From NCBI GenBank assembly GCA_033763795.1, contig JANRJV010000028.1, positions 18,377 through 82,376 of the forward strand: a DNA stretch of 64,000 nt, read 5' to 3'. Position numbers and translations under genes: made by a program. How positions within the stretch are numbered: position 1 is the first letter of the stretch; each line of letters opens with the position of its first letter. The notes beneath the pieces are model-generated. The model searched no databases, was not told the origin of the DNA, and saw only the letters and a program-made list of their open reading frames with translations. Shown in pieces: positions 34,860 to 43,175 of this stretch. This DNA comes from JAEUIV01 sp033763795. GTDB lineage: Bacteria; Planctomycetota; Phycisphaerae; Phycisphaerales; UBA1924.

Positions 34860-36050
34860 TCAGCCCAGCGGCTTCTTCTGCCGCTTGCCCGCCAGGTAGC
34901 TCTCCATGATCGTCGCGCCAAGGTCGCCCGCCGTGCAATAGAACGCCACGCCACGCACCAGCCGCGTGAACTGGTCCACGAACCCGACCCACTCCATCCC
35001 GTGATACTCCTCGATCAGCGCGAAAGTGCTGATCCGGATCCCCGCCTGCGTGCACCGGAACGCTTCTTCCAGCGTCGCCTTCGCCGTCCGGGGGTTGGGC
35101 GGATAGATCAGGTGCAGCGTGTCCTTGTGCTCGCCCGAAAGGTGCGCCGTGGGCTCGCCGTCCGTGATGATGAACATCTGCTTGTTCGCCGCCCCACGCC
35201 GCGACAGCTTCTGCCGCGCCAGCCGCAGACCGTGCTGCAGGTTCGTGAAGTGCTGGTGCGTCTTCGCCGCGTCCTTCAGCGGCACCTTCACCCGCACCTC
35301 CCACGCCCGGGTGCTGATCGGCTTGGGCATGACCAGGGGCAGGTCGCGCTCCTCGATCGGCTCCGCCACCGACGAAAATCCCACGAACTCCACCGTGTCC
35401 AGCGGAAACTTCTCCCGCACCAGCGCCCGCATCCCCATCGCCACGCGCTTGGCCGCTATGTGACGCCCGTACCGCATCATCGACCCCGAAAGATCGATCA
35501 GGATTACCAGCGCGCTGTCCGCCGTCGACTCAACGTTGTGAAGCTCGAAGTCCCCGTCGCGCAGCTTCAGGGGAAGCAGCGAACCCGCCTCCGAACCTCC
35601 CGCCCCCGCCCCCGCCCCGCGCTCCGACGCCACGCGCGCCATCGCGTTCCGCATCGTCGGGCCCAGCGCAAGCTCCGACAGCGCATCGCCCCATTGATAG
35701 GGCTTCGTCCCCTCGCTCCGCTCGCCCGCACGCCCCGCCTCGGGCGTCGCGTGCCCGTCGCGAACCCCCGCCCGCAACCCCCGGAAAATCTCCAGGAACG
35801 CCCGGTGCTGCATCCCCCGCACCATCCGCGGCGTCAGCTTCAGCTCGCCCCCCTCGCCCTTCTCCAGCAGACCCGCCTGGATCATCTCGTTGATTAGCTG
35901 CTGGATCTGCTCGCTCGCCTCGGGCAGCGCATCCAGCGCGTCCTGCCCGTGCTGCAGCAGAAACTCCACAAGCTGCGGATGCGGGAACAGATCGTCCGGA
36001 GACAGAAACCGCCCACGCTCCCCGTCAAACTCCGAGAACGTGAACTTCAC
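34860..36050 (-). CDS. VWA (von Willebrand factor A) domain protein
   Basis: 396 aa. The C-terminal half is a VWA domain with a complete MIDAS: ILIDLSGSMMRYGRH (DxSxS), the Thr region NLQHGLRLARQ and FIITDGEPTAHLSGEH. The N-terminal half is helical (FPHPQLVEFLLQHGQDALDALPEASEQIQQLINEM). Proteins of this kind usually work with a MoxR-type AAA+ ATPase as a chelatase-like chaperone, but no such ATPase gene is in the window. It starts 22 bases after the greA stop on the same strand, so it is probably co-transcribed with greA. Confidence 0.85.
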   Translation of the reverse strand: MKFTFSEFDGERGRFLSPDDLFPHPQLVEFLLQHGQDALDALPEASEQIQQLINEMIQAGLLEKGEGGELKLTPRMVRGMQHRAFLEIFRGLRAGVRDGHATPEAGRAGERSEGTKPYQWGDALSELALGPTMRNAMARVASERGAGAGAGGSEAGSLLPLKLRDGDFELHNVESTADSALVILIDLSGSMMRYGRHIAAKRVAMGMRALVREKFPLDTVEFVGFSSVAEPIEERDLPLVMPKPISTRAWEVRVKVPLKDAAKTHQHFTNLQHGLRLARQKLSRRGAANKQMFIITDGEPTAHLSGEHKDTLHLIYPPNPRTAKATLEEAFRCTQAGIRISTFALIEEYHGMEWVGFVDQFTRLVRGVAFYCTAGDLGATIMESYLAGKRQKKPLG

Positions 36051-36072
36051 GCCGCGCCTCCGCCCCGCACGC

Positions 36073-36537
36073 TCAAAGGATCTCGACCACCTCGAAACGC
36101 ATCACCTTCCGCGGCGCATCCACGCGGATGATCTCCCCGATCCGCGCCTTCATCAGCGCCTCGCCCATCGGGCTCGTCGCCGTTACCTCCACGTAGTCCG
36201 CCGCCATCGACGCCGACGCCTCGCCCACCAGCTTGTAGATCTCCTCGTCGCCCGAGTCGACCTCGCGAAGCTTCACCGTCGCCCCCACAAACACCACCCC
36301 CTCGACGATCGTCCCCTCCTCCAGCACCTTCACCGCCGCCAGACGCTGCTCCAGCGCCCGGATCTCCGCCTCCTCCATCGCCTGGTCCTCGCGCGCCGCG
36401 TGGTAGTCCGCGTTCTCCTTCAGATCGCCCAGCGCACGGGCCTCCGCAATCCGCGTTGCCAGCACCGGACGGTTGGACTTCAGCGCCGCCAAACGTGCAT
36501 CCAGCTTGGCCTTTTCGGCCGGAGTGACGAATTCCAT
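36073..36537 (-). CDS. greA: Transcription elongation factor GreA
   Basis: 154 aa, standard size. It rescues backtracked RNA polymerase by stimulating transcript cleavage. The coiled-coil tip motif ALGDLKENADYHAAREDQAMEEAEI includes the two acidic residues (Asp, Glu) needed for cleavage. The FKBP-like C-terminal domain ends in TATSPMGEALMKARIGEIIRVDAP. Start ATG 36537 behind GAGG/GGAGAA. First gene of a likely greA-VWA operon. Confidence 0.95.
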   Translation of the reverse strand: MEFVTPAEKAKLDARLAALKSNRPVLATRIAEARALGDLKENADYHAAREDQAMEEAEIRALEQRLAAVKVLEEGTIVEGVVFVGATVKLREVDSGDEEIYKLVGEASASMAADYVEVTATSPMGEALMKARIGEIIRVDAPRKVMRFEVVEIL

Positions 36538-36696
36538 CCTCGGTTCTCCGCGTGGTCCGGACGAGTTCCCGACCCGAGACCCCCGGCGGCGCGAAACGCA
36601 CCACCCGGTCGGACCGACTTCCGGCGAATGATCCGCAAACTGTAGCCGCCCCGGGCCCGCCGTGCGCGCCCGCGCACACCCACCCCGCCAGCCCCG

Positions 36697-37515
36697 TCAG
36701 ACTCTACGACGATCCAGCCACACCCACACCGCCACCGCGAACAACCCCGGCGCCGCCGCCAGCCCCCACTCCAAGGGCTGCATCACAGGAGACAACGCGC
36801 GCGGCGCATCCGTCAGACCCCACACCGCCGTGAGAGGCGAAAGCAGCTCCACCGCGCGGCCCCCCCAGCCGCCCAGCGCCGCCAGCGCCGCCGGCGCCGC
36901 CGCGACCAGCGCCACCAGCCCCGCCGTCGTCGCCCAGCGACGCCCCCAGCCGTCCGCACGACCATACGACCAGCGCACCACCACCGCCGCAACCAGCGAC
37001 CACGACGTCAGCATCAGCGACAGACCCGCCGTCACCTCCAGCGACCAGTACGTCAGCAGAGGCATGGGCCACACCACCGCCTGCACAGGCGCCAGCAGCA
37101 CCCCAAGGTCCCCCAGCACCGACCGCGTGGGCTTCTCCGGATACGCCTGACTCAGCCGCAGCGCAGGCCACAGCACGCAAAGACCCAGCACGATCACCAG
37201 CATCAGCCCCCGGCACCCCAGCACGAACTGCTCCGTCGTCGGAACAGTCAGGCTCCGCACCGTGAACAGCGTCAGCAGCGAACCAGACATCAGGTACAGC
37301 GCCCACAGCAGCGCCAGCGGCCGGGGCTCGCCCTTGCGATGCGCCCAGGGATCACGCTCCGAACGCACCCGCAGCTCAGGCACCCACACCATCGGACCCA
37401 GCCGCAGCCCCGCGCTCTCGCCCCCGCGCGAAGCCGCGCCGCCGCCGCTCCCCGCGCCGGAGCCGCCCGCCGAATCGGGTTGGGAAGTGGGGCCCTGCAA
37501 GGCCCAGAGCCTCAC
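36697..37515 (-). CDS. Polytopic membrane protein of unknown function
   Basis: 272 aa. Residues 1-35 are a soluble Gly/Ser/Ala-rich stretch, then about six hydrophobic segments (LALLWALYLMSGSLLTLFT, LGCRGLMLVIVLGLCVLW, LVAAVVVRWSY, TTAGLVALVAAAPAALAALGG and others). Between the membrane segments is a charged loop LSQAYPEKPTRSVLGDLG. I do not recognise the family; the layout faintly resembles Yip1-type proteins. The GTG start overlaps the TGA of the upstream FtsQ-like gene (GTGA), so it is coupled to the ddl-ftsQ-like operon and may act at the envelope. Confidence 0.7.
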   Translation of the reverse strand: MRLWALQGPTSQPDSAGGSGAGSGGGAASRGGESAGLRLGPMVWVPELRVRSERDPWAHRKGEPRPLALLWALYLMSGSLLTLFTVRSLTVPTTEQFVLGCRGLMLVIVLGLCVLWPALRLSQAYPEKPTRSVLGDLGVLLAPVQAVVWPMPLLTYWSLEVTAGLSLMLTSWSLVAAVVVRWSYGRADGWGRRWATTAGLVALVAAAPAALAALGGWGGRAVELLSPLTAVWGLTDAPRALSPVMQPLEWGLAAAPGLFAVAVWVWLDRRRV

Positions 37516-38474
37516 TGACGCGCTGCCGTCTTGTCAACCAGCACGACGTCCGTGTGGATCTCGATCGACTTCTGCACCGTGTCGAACCGCCGCGCCAGGA
37601 TGTCCCGCAGCCGCGCCCGACGCGTCTCCGCCGACACCTGCCCCGGCGCAAACTCCCCGGGCGCCGACCCCCAGTTGATCCGCGCTCCCGCGTCGCTCAC
37701 CAGCGTCAGATGACCCGTCGACATGTACGACCCCAGGTCCACCCCACGCAGACGCTTCGACTCGGGCATGTCCCGCAGCGAACGCACAAGGCTGATCGCC
37801 GCCTGCACGTCCCCGCCCGGCCAGGGCTGCCCGTACACGATCCCCAGAGAGTCAGTGGGGGGCGCGGACTTCGGATTCGTGATCACCGGCATCGACCCCG
37901 CCGCCACAGGCGTCCGCGGCGGCAGCTTCAGGATCTCGCCCCCGACCGCCACCAGGTACTGCCGGCCCCGGTGCTCGACCACCGCCGCCGGGATCCGCCA
38001 GTCCGCCGCGATGTTGATCTTCCCGCCCGGACGACGCTCCACAGACCGCAGACGCGACAGCCACCCCGTCGCCGTCAGATACTGCCGCGCCGCCTCCAGC
38101 GCCCCCTGATCGAACGGATCCGCCGACAGCTTCTCCGCCGCGATCCGCACAAGGTCGTTCTGAATCGCCGCAGGAAGCCACGTCTCACGCGACGAGGGAC
38201 GCCCCGGCGCCGCCGGAGACACCGGCCAGTTGAACCGAACCTGCAGCTCGCTCCGCCGGATCTCCGCCACCTCGCGCCGCAGCGGCCCCTCACCGAAATA
38301 CCACGCCGCTCCCAGCACAAGGATCAGACCCACCGACAAGGGGCCCGACACCCGCACGCCCGCCGATCCCGCCCCGCTCCACGCACGCGCCGCCGCCCCG
38401 GCCACGCGCGCGAACAGACCGGCCGAACGGGGCTTGCCACGCGACTTGCTCGAAGAATTGGTCGAAGGGGGCAC
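37512..38474 (-). CDS. Divergent FtsQ-like (POTRA) cell-division protein
   Basis: 320 aa with GTG start 14 bases after ddl. A short basic cytoplasmic part with Ser/Lys (residues 1-45), one membrane segment (LSVGLILVLGAAWYF), then a periplasmic part. The stretch ATGWLSRLRSVERRPGGKINIAADWRIPAAVVEHRGRQYLVAVGGEILKLPP has the FtsQ pattern: a Trp followed by a basic/aromatic strand, a 'PG.l.I...' strand, 'R.P.A.....g..yLVd..G.vl'. FtsQ normally recruits FtsLB to the division site and is encoded just after ddl, as here. Planctomycetes lack FtsZ, so the job may differ. Identification rests on synteny plus weak motif similarity. Confidence 0.6.
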   Translation of the reverse strand: MPPSTNSSSKSRGKPRSAGLFARVAGAAARAWSGAGSAGVRVSGPLSVGLILVLGAAWYFGEGPLRREVAEIRRSELQVRFNWPVSPAAPGRPSSRETWLPAAIQNDLVRIAAEKLSADPFDQGALEAARQYLTATGWLSRLRSVERRPGGKINIAADWRIPAAVVEHRGRQYLVAVGGEILKLPPRTPVAAGSMPVITNPKSAPPTDSLGIVYGQPWPGGDVQAAISLVRSLRDMPESKRLRGVDLGSYMSTGHLTLVSDAGARINWGSAPGEFAPGQVSAETRRARLRDILARRFDTVQKSIEIHTDVVLVDKTAARQ

Positions 38475-38488
38475 GGCTGAAAACAGGG

Positions 38489-39418
38489 TCAGGGTCTCGG
38501 GGTCAACAGCGCGCGGTCAACAATGTGCGCGCACAACGAAGGCATGTCGAGGCCCATCGCACCAGCCGCCTTCGGGACAAGCGAATGCCCCGTGAAGCCC
38601 GGCATCGTGTTCACCTCGAGAAACCATGCCCGATCCTCATCGTCGAGAATGAAGTCCGCTCTGCACAGATGGCGGATCCCCATCAGCCGCGCTAGAACCT
38701 CCACCTGCCGCGCCGTCTGCTCACGCACCACCTGGGGCAGTTCGGGGTCGATTCGGTACACCGTGTCCTCACGTGTGTACTTCGCCTCATAGTCGTACAG
38801 CCCGTCCGCCGGCGCAATGTGGATCCAGGGCAGCGCCCGCATGTTCGCCCCCCCGCCGGGCGTCCCCCGGTCCAGCACCCCCAGCGTCAGCTCCTTCCCC
38901 GGCACATAAGGCTCCACCATGTACGCCTTCCCCGAACGCGCCGCCTCCGCGTGCGCCCGCCTCCACTCCTCCTCGCTCCGGCAGATGAACAGGCCGATCG
39001 TCGACCCCTCGAACACCGGCTTCACCACCACCGGCAAAGGCAGCGGCAGCCCCTCATCGCCCGCTTTCAGAACGCACGTCGGATGAACGTTCAGCCCCGC
39101 CTGCATCGCCACCGACTTGCTCGCAACCTTGTCCATCGCCAGCCGCGCCGCCCGCGGCCCGCACCCCACATAGGGCCGGCCCCCCGCCTCCAGCAGGTCC
39201 TGCATCGGACCCCCCTCGCCGAAAGGCCCGTGCAGCACCGGCCAAACCACATCCCCATCCAGCGACGACAGCTCCTTCCCCGTCGGCCGGTCGATCTCAA
39301 CGTAGTTCACCGTGAACCGACCGCTCGACGCCAGCGCCTCCGCCACCGCCCGCCCGCTCATCAGGCTCACAGGCCGCTCCGCGTCCGGACCACCGGCAAG
39401 GACAAGAACAGTCTGCAT
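38489..39418 (-). CDS. ddl: D-alanine--D-alanine ligase
   Basis: 309 aa, the usual Ddl size. Joins two D-Ala for the peptidoglycan stem. Family blocks: VLVLAGGPDAERPVSLMSG, VVWPVLHGPFGEGG, GCGPRAARLAMDKVASKSVAMQAG (ATP-grasp entry), VVVKPVFEGSTIGLFIC, MVEPYVPGKELTLGVL and the Mg-binding FLEVNTMPGFTGHSLVPKAAGAMGL. Start ATG 39418 fits the family N terminus (MxxVxVLxGGxSxERxVSLxSG). It heads ddl-ftsQ-like-membrane protein; ruvB lies 103 bases upstream on the same strand. Confidence 0.94.
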   Translation of the reverse strand: MQTVLVLAGGPDAERPVSLMSGRAVAEALASSGRFTVNYVEIDRPTGKELSSLDGDVVWPVLHGPFGEGGPMQDLLEAGGRPYVGCGPRAARLAMDKVASKSVAMQAGLNVHPTCVLKAGDEGLPLPLPVVVKPVFEGSTIGLFICRSEEEWRRAHAEAARSGKAYMVEPYVPGKELTLGVLDRGTPGGGANMRALPWIHIAPADGLYDYEAKYTREDTVYRIDPELPQVVREQTARQVEVLARLMGIRHLCRADFILDDEDRAWFLEVNTMPGFTGHSLVPKAAGAMGLDMPSLCAHIVDRALLTPRP

Positions 39419-39521
39419 GCGTGCCACGCTCGCGATCAAAGTGCGGACCAGGACGCCGGAACAGGCCTCGGCGCTCCATTCACTATCGGGCGGCTCAAGC
39501 ACCGCCGCACAATCACCGCCG

Positions 39522-40571
39522 CTACTCGCGCGCGAACAGCCCAGGCTCCGCGCCGCTCCCCTCCGGGACCGCAGGCGCCTCCACCCCCACATACGCCGCC
39601 CCGTCCGGAGTCAGCATCCGGCCGCGCCGCGTCCGCGCCAGGAACCCCACCTGCAGCAGGAAAGGCTCCACCACGTCCTCCAGCGTCTGGCCGTCCTCGC
39701 CCATCGTCGCCGCGATCGCCTCCAGCCCCACAGGACCGCCCCGATACGTCGTCCCGATCACCTTCAGATACGCCCGGTCAAGATCGTCCAGACCCCGCGG
39801 ATCGATCCCCTCCAGCGCCAGCGCCTCATCCACCACCCGCTCGTCGATCTTCCCCCCCGACCGCACCTGCGCATAATCGCGCACACGCCGCAGCAGCCGG
39901 TTCGCGATCCGCGGCGTGCCCCGGCTCCGCCGCGCAATCGCACCAATCGCCGGGATCGGCGGCTCCAGCCCCAGAAGCCGCGCACTCCGCGACAGGATCA
40001 GCCGCAGCTCATCCTCCGGGTAATACCGCAGGTGATGCGCGATCCCGAAGCGGCTCCGCAGCGGCGCCGAGATCAGCCCCGCCCGTGTCGTCGCCCCGAT
40101 CAGCGTGAAGGGCTTCAGCCGGATCGTCACCGTCCGCGCGTTCATCCCGCTGTCGACCGCAACGTCGATCTTCCCGTCCTCCATCGCCGGATAAATGAAC
40201 TCCTCCACCGCGATCGGCAGCCGGTGGATCTCGTCGATGAACAGCACGTCCCCCGCCTTCAGCTTCGTCAGCGCGCCCACAAGGTCCGACCCGCGCGTGA
40301 TCGCCGGCCCGCTCGTCGTGTGCAGGCTCGTCCCCATCTCCTGCGCGATCACGTGCGCCAGCGTCGTCTTCCCCAGCCCGGGAGGCCCGTGCAGAAGAAT
40401 GTGCTCGGGAGACTCCTTCCGCTCCTTCGCCGCGCGCAGCGCGATCCGCAGCCGGGTCACCAGCTCGGACTGCCCGACATACTGCTCGATCGTCTGCGGC
40501 CGGAGCGACCACGAAAGCTGCTCCTCCTCAGGCGACGTCTTCTCCGCCGCGATCCATCGCTGCGTGGCCAT
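39522..40571 (-). CDS. ruvB: Holliday junction branch migration helicase RuvB
   Basis: 349 aa. Hexameric AAA+ motor of the RuvAB complex. LRPQTIEQYVGQSELVTRLRIAL, Walker A GPPGLGKTTLAHVIAQEMG, Walker B LFIDEIHRL, the RuvB beta-hairpin EFIYPAMEDGKIDV, sensor TLIGATTRAGLISAPLRSRFG and the winged-helix GRMLTPDGAAYVG are all present. Start ATG 40571 lacks a Shine-Dalgarno but has TACACT exactly 6 bases upstream. ruvA and ruvC are not adjacent. Confidence 0.97.
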   Translation of the reverse strand: MATQRWIAAEKTSPEEEQLSWSLRPQTIEQYVGQSELVTRLRIALRAAKERKESPEHILLHGPPGLGKTTLAHVIAQEMGTSLHTTSGPAITRGSDLVGALTKLKAGDVLFIDEIHRLPIAVEEFIYPAMEDGKIDVAVDSGMNARTVTIRLKPFTLIGATTRAGLISAPLRSRFGIAHHLRYYPEDELRLILSRSARLLGLEPPIPAIGAIARRSRGTPRIANRLLRRVRDYAQVRSGGKIDERVVDEALALEGIDPRGLDDLDRAYLKVIGTTYRGGPVGLEAIAATMGEDGQTLEDVVEPFLLQVGFLARTRRGRMLTPDGAAYVGVEAPAVPEGSGAEPGLFARE

Positions 40572-40577
40572 GCACCC

Positions 40578-40583
40578 AGTGTA
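40578..40583 (-). promoter_or_regulatory. -10-like element TACACT, leaderless spacing, for ruvB
   Basis: TACACT on the minus strand is followed by six bases and the ATG of ruvB. I see no LexA-type inverted repeat nearby. Confidence 0.45.
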
Positions 40584-40669
40584 GTGCCCGCGCCCCGCCC
40601 GGCGCGCAGCCGACATCCGCCGCCCCCCGCCACGTCTCTACGCCCAGCCCGCGCCGCGCTCAGCCGCGC

Positions 40670-42148
40670 TCAGCCGCGCCGACGCCGACGCGCACCCGCC
40701 AGCATCGCCCCCGCCGCCAGCAGCCCGGTCCCCGGCGCCGGCACGATCAGGTTCACGCCGTCGATCACGCCCACCGTCGTCCACCCGTTCGTCGCACCGA
40801 TCATCTCCGGGTCGAACGAGAACTTCAGATCCGTCCGCCCGCTCAGCGACGCCAGCCAGGGCGAGAACCCCGCGTCGTTGAACGTGATGTTGATGTCGCC
40901 CTCGAACACCTCCGAGCCCGGCGACGTCCCCGCCTGGATGTTGCTGATCACCCCCGCCAGCACCGGGTTCCCCAGCACCGACAGCGAGAACGTCGCGTCC
41001 GTGAACTGCACGAAACCGCCCGACACCCCCGTCACGGAGAAGGGCGAGATGCTCAGCGTCTGCGACAGCGGGTCCGAAAGCAGCGGCGTCAGCAGCGGGT
41101 CCGACACGAACCCGTCGTCCACGAACTGCGTCACGTCCCCAGCGAAACCCAGCCCAGCCAGCGGCCCGTTGTCCATGAACACCGTCGTCCCGTCGAAGCT
41201 GATCCGCGGGTCCTGCCACGCCTCGGGACGCGCCGCCAGAAGCTGCCCCGTCTCCACCATGGGCTTCACCACCATCCGCCGGCTGTTCGCCGGGTCCATC
41301 GCGTTCGCCACTCCCCGCGCCCCGCGGTGCGCCGCCACCGTCGCGCCGATGCTCGTCGCGCTCGCATCCACCCGCAGCGACGCCGACAGCACAAAAGTCC
41401 CGGGCTGCGCCGTCAGGATCGTGGGCCCGGAGTCCCCGCCGTTCACCAGCGCCTGCGGATCAACGTCCACCGCGCTGTCCGCGCCGCCCGAGTTGACCGC
41501 GTCGCTCTGGATCGCCGCCCGCCGGGCCTTGTCCACCAGCACCTTGTGCGCCACCCGCGCCGTCGTCGTGAACGTCGTGGGCGTGCCCCCGATGTCGCGC
41601 CGCATCGTCGCCGACCAGCTCTCCGTGCCCCCCGCCGTCCGCGAGCCCTCCAGCCGCGACCCGGCGTTCCCGTCGATGCGGATCTTGTAGCCCCGCACCC
41701 AGCGCATCTGCCCCCCGTCCATGATCTGCCGGGGCAGCGTGAATTCCGCAGACGCGCCCGCCACCGCGATCGCCGAGCTCGTCTGCTGCGCCGGCAGACC
41801 CGCGTGACCCAGCCGGTTGTCCAGCCGGTTCGCCTCCGCCATCGCCTGCAGCCGCAGCGTCTTGGTCCCCGCCGCGTCGTCCGCCGCGTTCCGCAGCTGC
41901 GCCGACGCATCACCCTTCGCCACGTCGATGTCCACGTCCATGGGCATGGGCATACCGGGCGGCATCGCCGGGATCGTCACGCGCTGCCGCCGAGTCTTCC
42001 CGTCCATCGTGTTCGTCCCGGGACCGGCGAGCGCGAACGAATGATTCGCGTTCAGGTTCGCCAGCGTCACCAGCGCATCGGTGAAGACCGCCTGCGCGGA
42101 GCCCGCGCACACCAGGATCACGCCCACCGCCAGCAGTCGACCGTTCAT
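40670..42148 (-). CDS. Secreted protein with PEP-CTERM-like sorting tail (492 aa)
   Basis: 492 aa. Signal peptide (MNGRLLAVGVILVCAGSAQAV), a beta-rich extracellular part, and a C-terminal tag: VPAPGTGLLAAGAMLAGA followed by five Arg and Gly. This Pro-Ala-Pro-Gly + hydrophobic + Arg layout is the PEP-CTERM-like sorting signal used with exosortase-type enzymes. The body has no motif I can name; the last third (FDPEMIGATNGWTTVGVIDGVNLIVPAPG) is typical of such surface proteins. Start ATG 42148 behind AGGAGA. It follows a similarly tagged metalloprotease gene by 31 bases, so both may be processed and released together. Confidence 0.75.
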   Translation of the reverse strand: MNGRLLAVGVILVCAGSAQAVFTDALVTLANLNANHSFALAGPGTNTMDGKTRRQRVTIPAMPPGMPMPMDVDIDVAKGDASAQLRNAADDAAGTKTLRLQAMAEANRLDNRLGHAGLPAQQTSSAIAVAGASAEFTLPRQIMDGGQMRWVRGYKIRIDGNAGSRLEGSRTAGGTESWSATMRRDIGGTPTTFTTTARVAHKVLVDKARRAAIQSDAVNSGGADSAVDVDPQALVNGGDSGPTILTAQPGTFVLSASLRVDASATSIGATVAAHRGARGVANAMDPANSRRMVVKPMVETGQLLAARPEAWQDPRISFDGTTVFMDNGPLAGLGFAGDVTQFVDDGFVSDPLLTPLLSDPLSQTLSISPFSVTGVSGGFVQFTDATFSLSVLGNPVLAGVISNIQAGTSPGSEVFEGDINITFNDAGFSPWLASLSGRTDLKFSFDPEMIGATNGWTTVGVIDGVNLIVPAPGTGLLAAGAMLAGARRRRRG

Positions 42149-42179
42149 CTCCGCTCTCCTGTGCAAGAGGTCACACCGA

Positions 42180-43040
42180 TCACGCGCCGCGCCGACGCCG
42201 AGGCGCCGCCGCCCACACCGCCAGCACCACCGCTCCCGCCGGCGAAGGGATCACCGTCAGCTTGTACCCGTACGCCTGCGCCATCATCGCCAGCACCAGT
42301 TCCGAAGGCAGCAGCCTCTCCCCAGGGTTCGCCACCGGGTTCATCAGGTCGTGCGTCTGGTCGTAGTCCATCCCGTTCAGCGTCGCGATCTGCCCGGGCA
42401 CCGTGTGCGTCCCGTCCGCGGACTCCGTCAGGACCGCGAAGTCGCCGTTCTCGAACGTGAACCGCCGAAGCCCGCCCGGCGTCGGCGCCCCGACCCGGTC
42501 CGCGAAGCGCGAGTACTGGATCGTGAACCCCAGCGCGTGCCCGATCTCGTGGATCGCCGTCGAATAGAAGTCGATCAGCGTGCTCACGCTGAACCCCGTC
42601 CGCGGGTCCGTCACGTTCTCCCGCGCCACGTAGTACGCCGGGAACCCCGCCACCTGCATGAACTCCGAGTTGTTCCCCGGCGTCTGGTCCAGGAACGACG
42701 ACTGGCTCCCCTCAAGGTTCCTGTTCACCCGGATCCGCGCCCGCAGGGGCTTGCCCGCCTGGTCCTGCTCGTACATGTCCGCCGCCGCCAGAACCTCGTT
42801 CCCGAACGCGTCCGTCTTCGAATAGTCGATCGTGAAGTTCTCGCGACCCACCGCGTTGATGCTGCGGATCCGCGACGTCCACTGCCGCTGCGCCTCGCGG
42901 ATGATCGTCCGCTCCAGCTCGGAGAAGTCGTTGTTCCCCGCCAGGTTGTCCGTGATCATGAACGCCGCGCGCGCCCCAGGCCCGAACCCCGCGCACACGA
43001 CCACAGCCGCCGCCAAGGTCAAAAGGTCCGACCGCTTCAT
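42180..43040 (-). CDS. Secreted metzincin-like metalloprotease with sorting tail
   Basis: 286 aa. Signal peptide (MKRSDLLTLAAAVVVCAGFGPGARA), then a matrixin-like domain with AIHEIGHALGFTIQYSRF. The first two zinc His and the Glu are intact, but the residue where metzincins have the third His (HExxHxxGxxH) is Ile, so another ligand must serve or the site is weakened. A Met-turn-like HDLMNPV lies about 65 residues later. It resembles the metalloproteases that accompany PEP-CTERM proteins. The C terminus is a tag: IPSPAGAVVLAVWAAAP + RRRRGA. Start ATG 43040 (GGGAGG 8 bases before); ATG 43046 is closer to the ribosome site. Confidence 0.78.
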   Translation of the reverse strand: MKRSDLLTLAAAVVVCAGFGPGARAAFMITDNLAGNNDFSELERTIIREAQRQWTSRIRSINAVGRENFTIDYSKTDAFGNEVLAAADMYEQDQAGKPLRARIRVNRNLEGSQSSFLDQTPGNNSEFMQVAGFPAYYVARENVTDPRTGFSVSTLIDFYSTAIHEIGHALGFTIQYSRFADRVGAPTPGGLRRFTFENGDFAVLTESADGTHTVPGQIATLNGMDYDQTHDLMNPVANPGERLLPSELVLAMMAQAYGYKLTVIPSPAGAVVLAVWAAAPRRRRGA

Positions 43041-43161
43041 GTCCATGACCTCCCACCGATCCACGTGCAACCTGACCCGCATCCAATAGACCACACGAAC
43101 GCCCCCGGGGCAAGCCGCAACCTCTTTTTTTCCGGGCCCCGCTCCCCCCGCGCGCCCGCGG

Positions 43162-43167
43162 TATGGT
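43162..43167 (+). promoter_or_regulatory. -10-like element TATGGT for the MBL-fold gene
   Basis: TATGGT is followed by eight bases and ATG 43176. No Shine-Dalgarno precedes the start codon. Confidence 0.35.
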
Positions 43168-43175
43168 CAACCCCC

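Noticed and set aside
43100..43140. Terminator at the run of seven T (43125-43131)
   Set aside because: It lies between two divergent gene starts, has no stem with a loop in front of it, and would terminate nothing on the plus strand.
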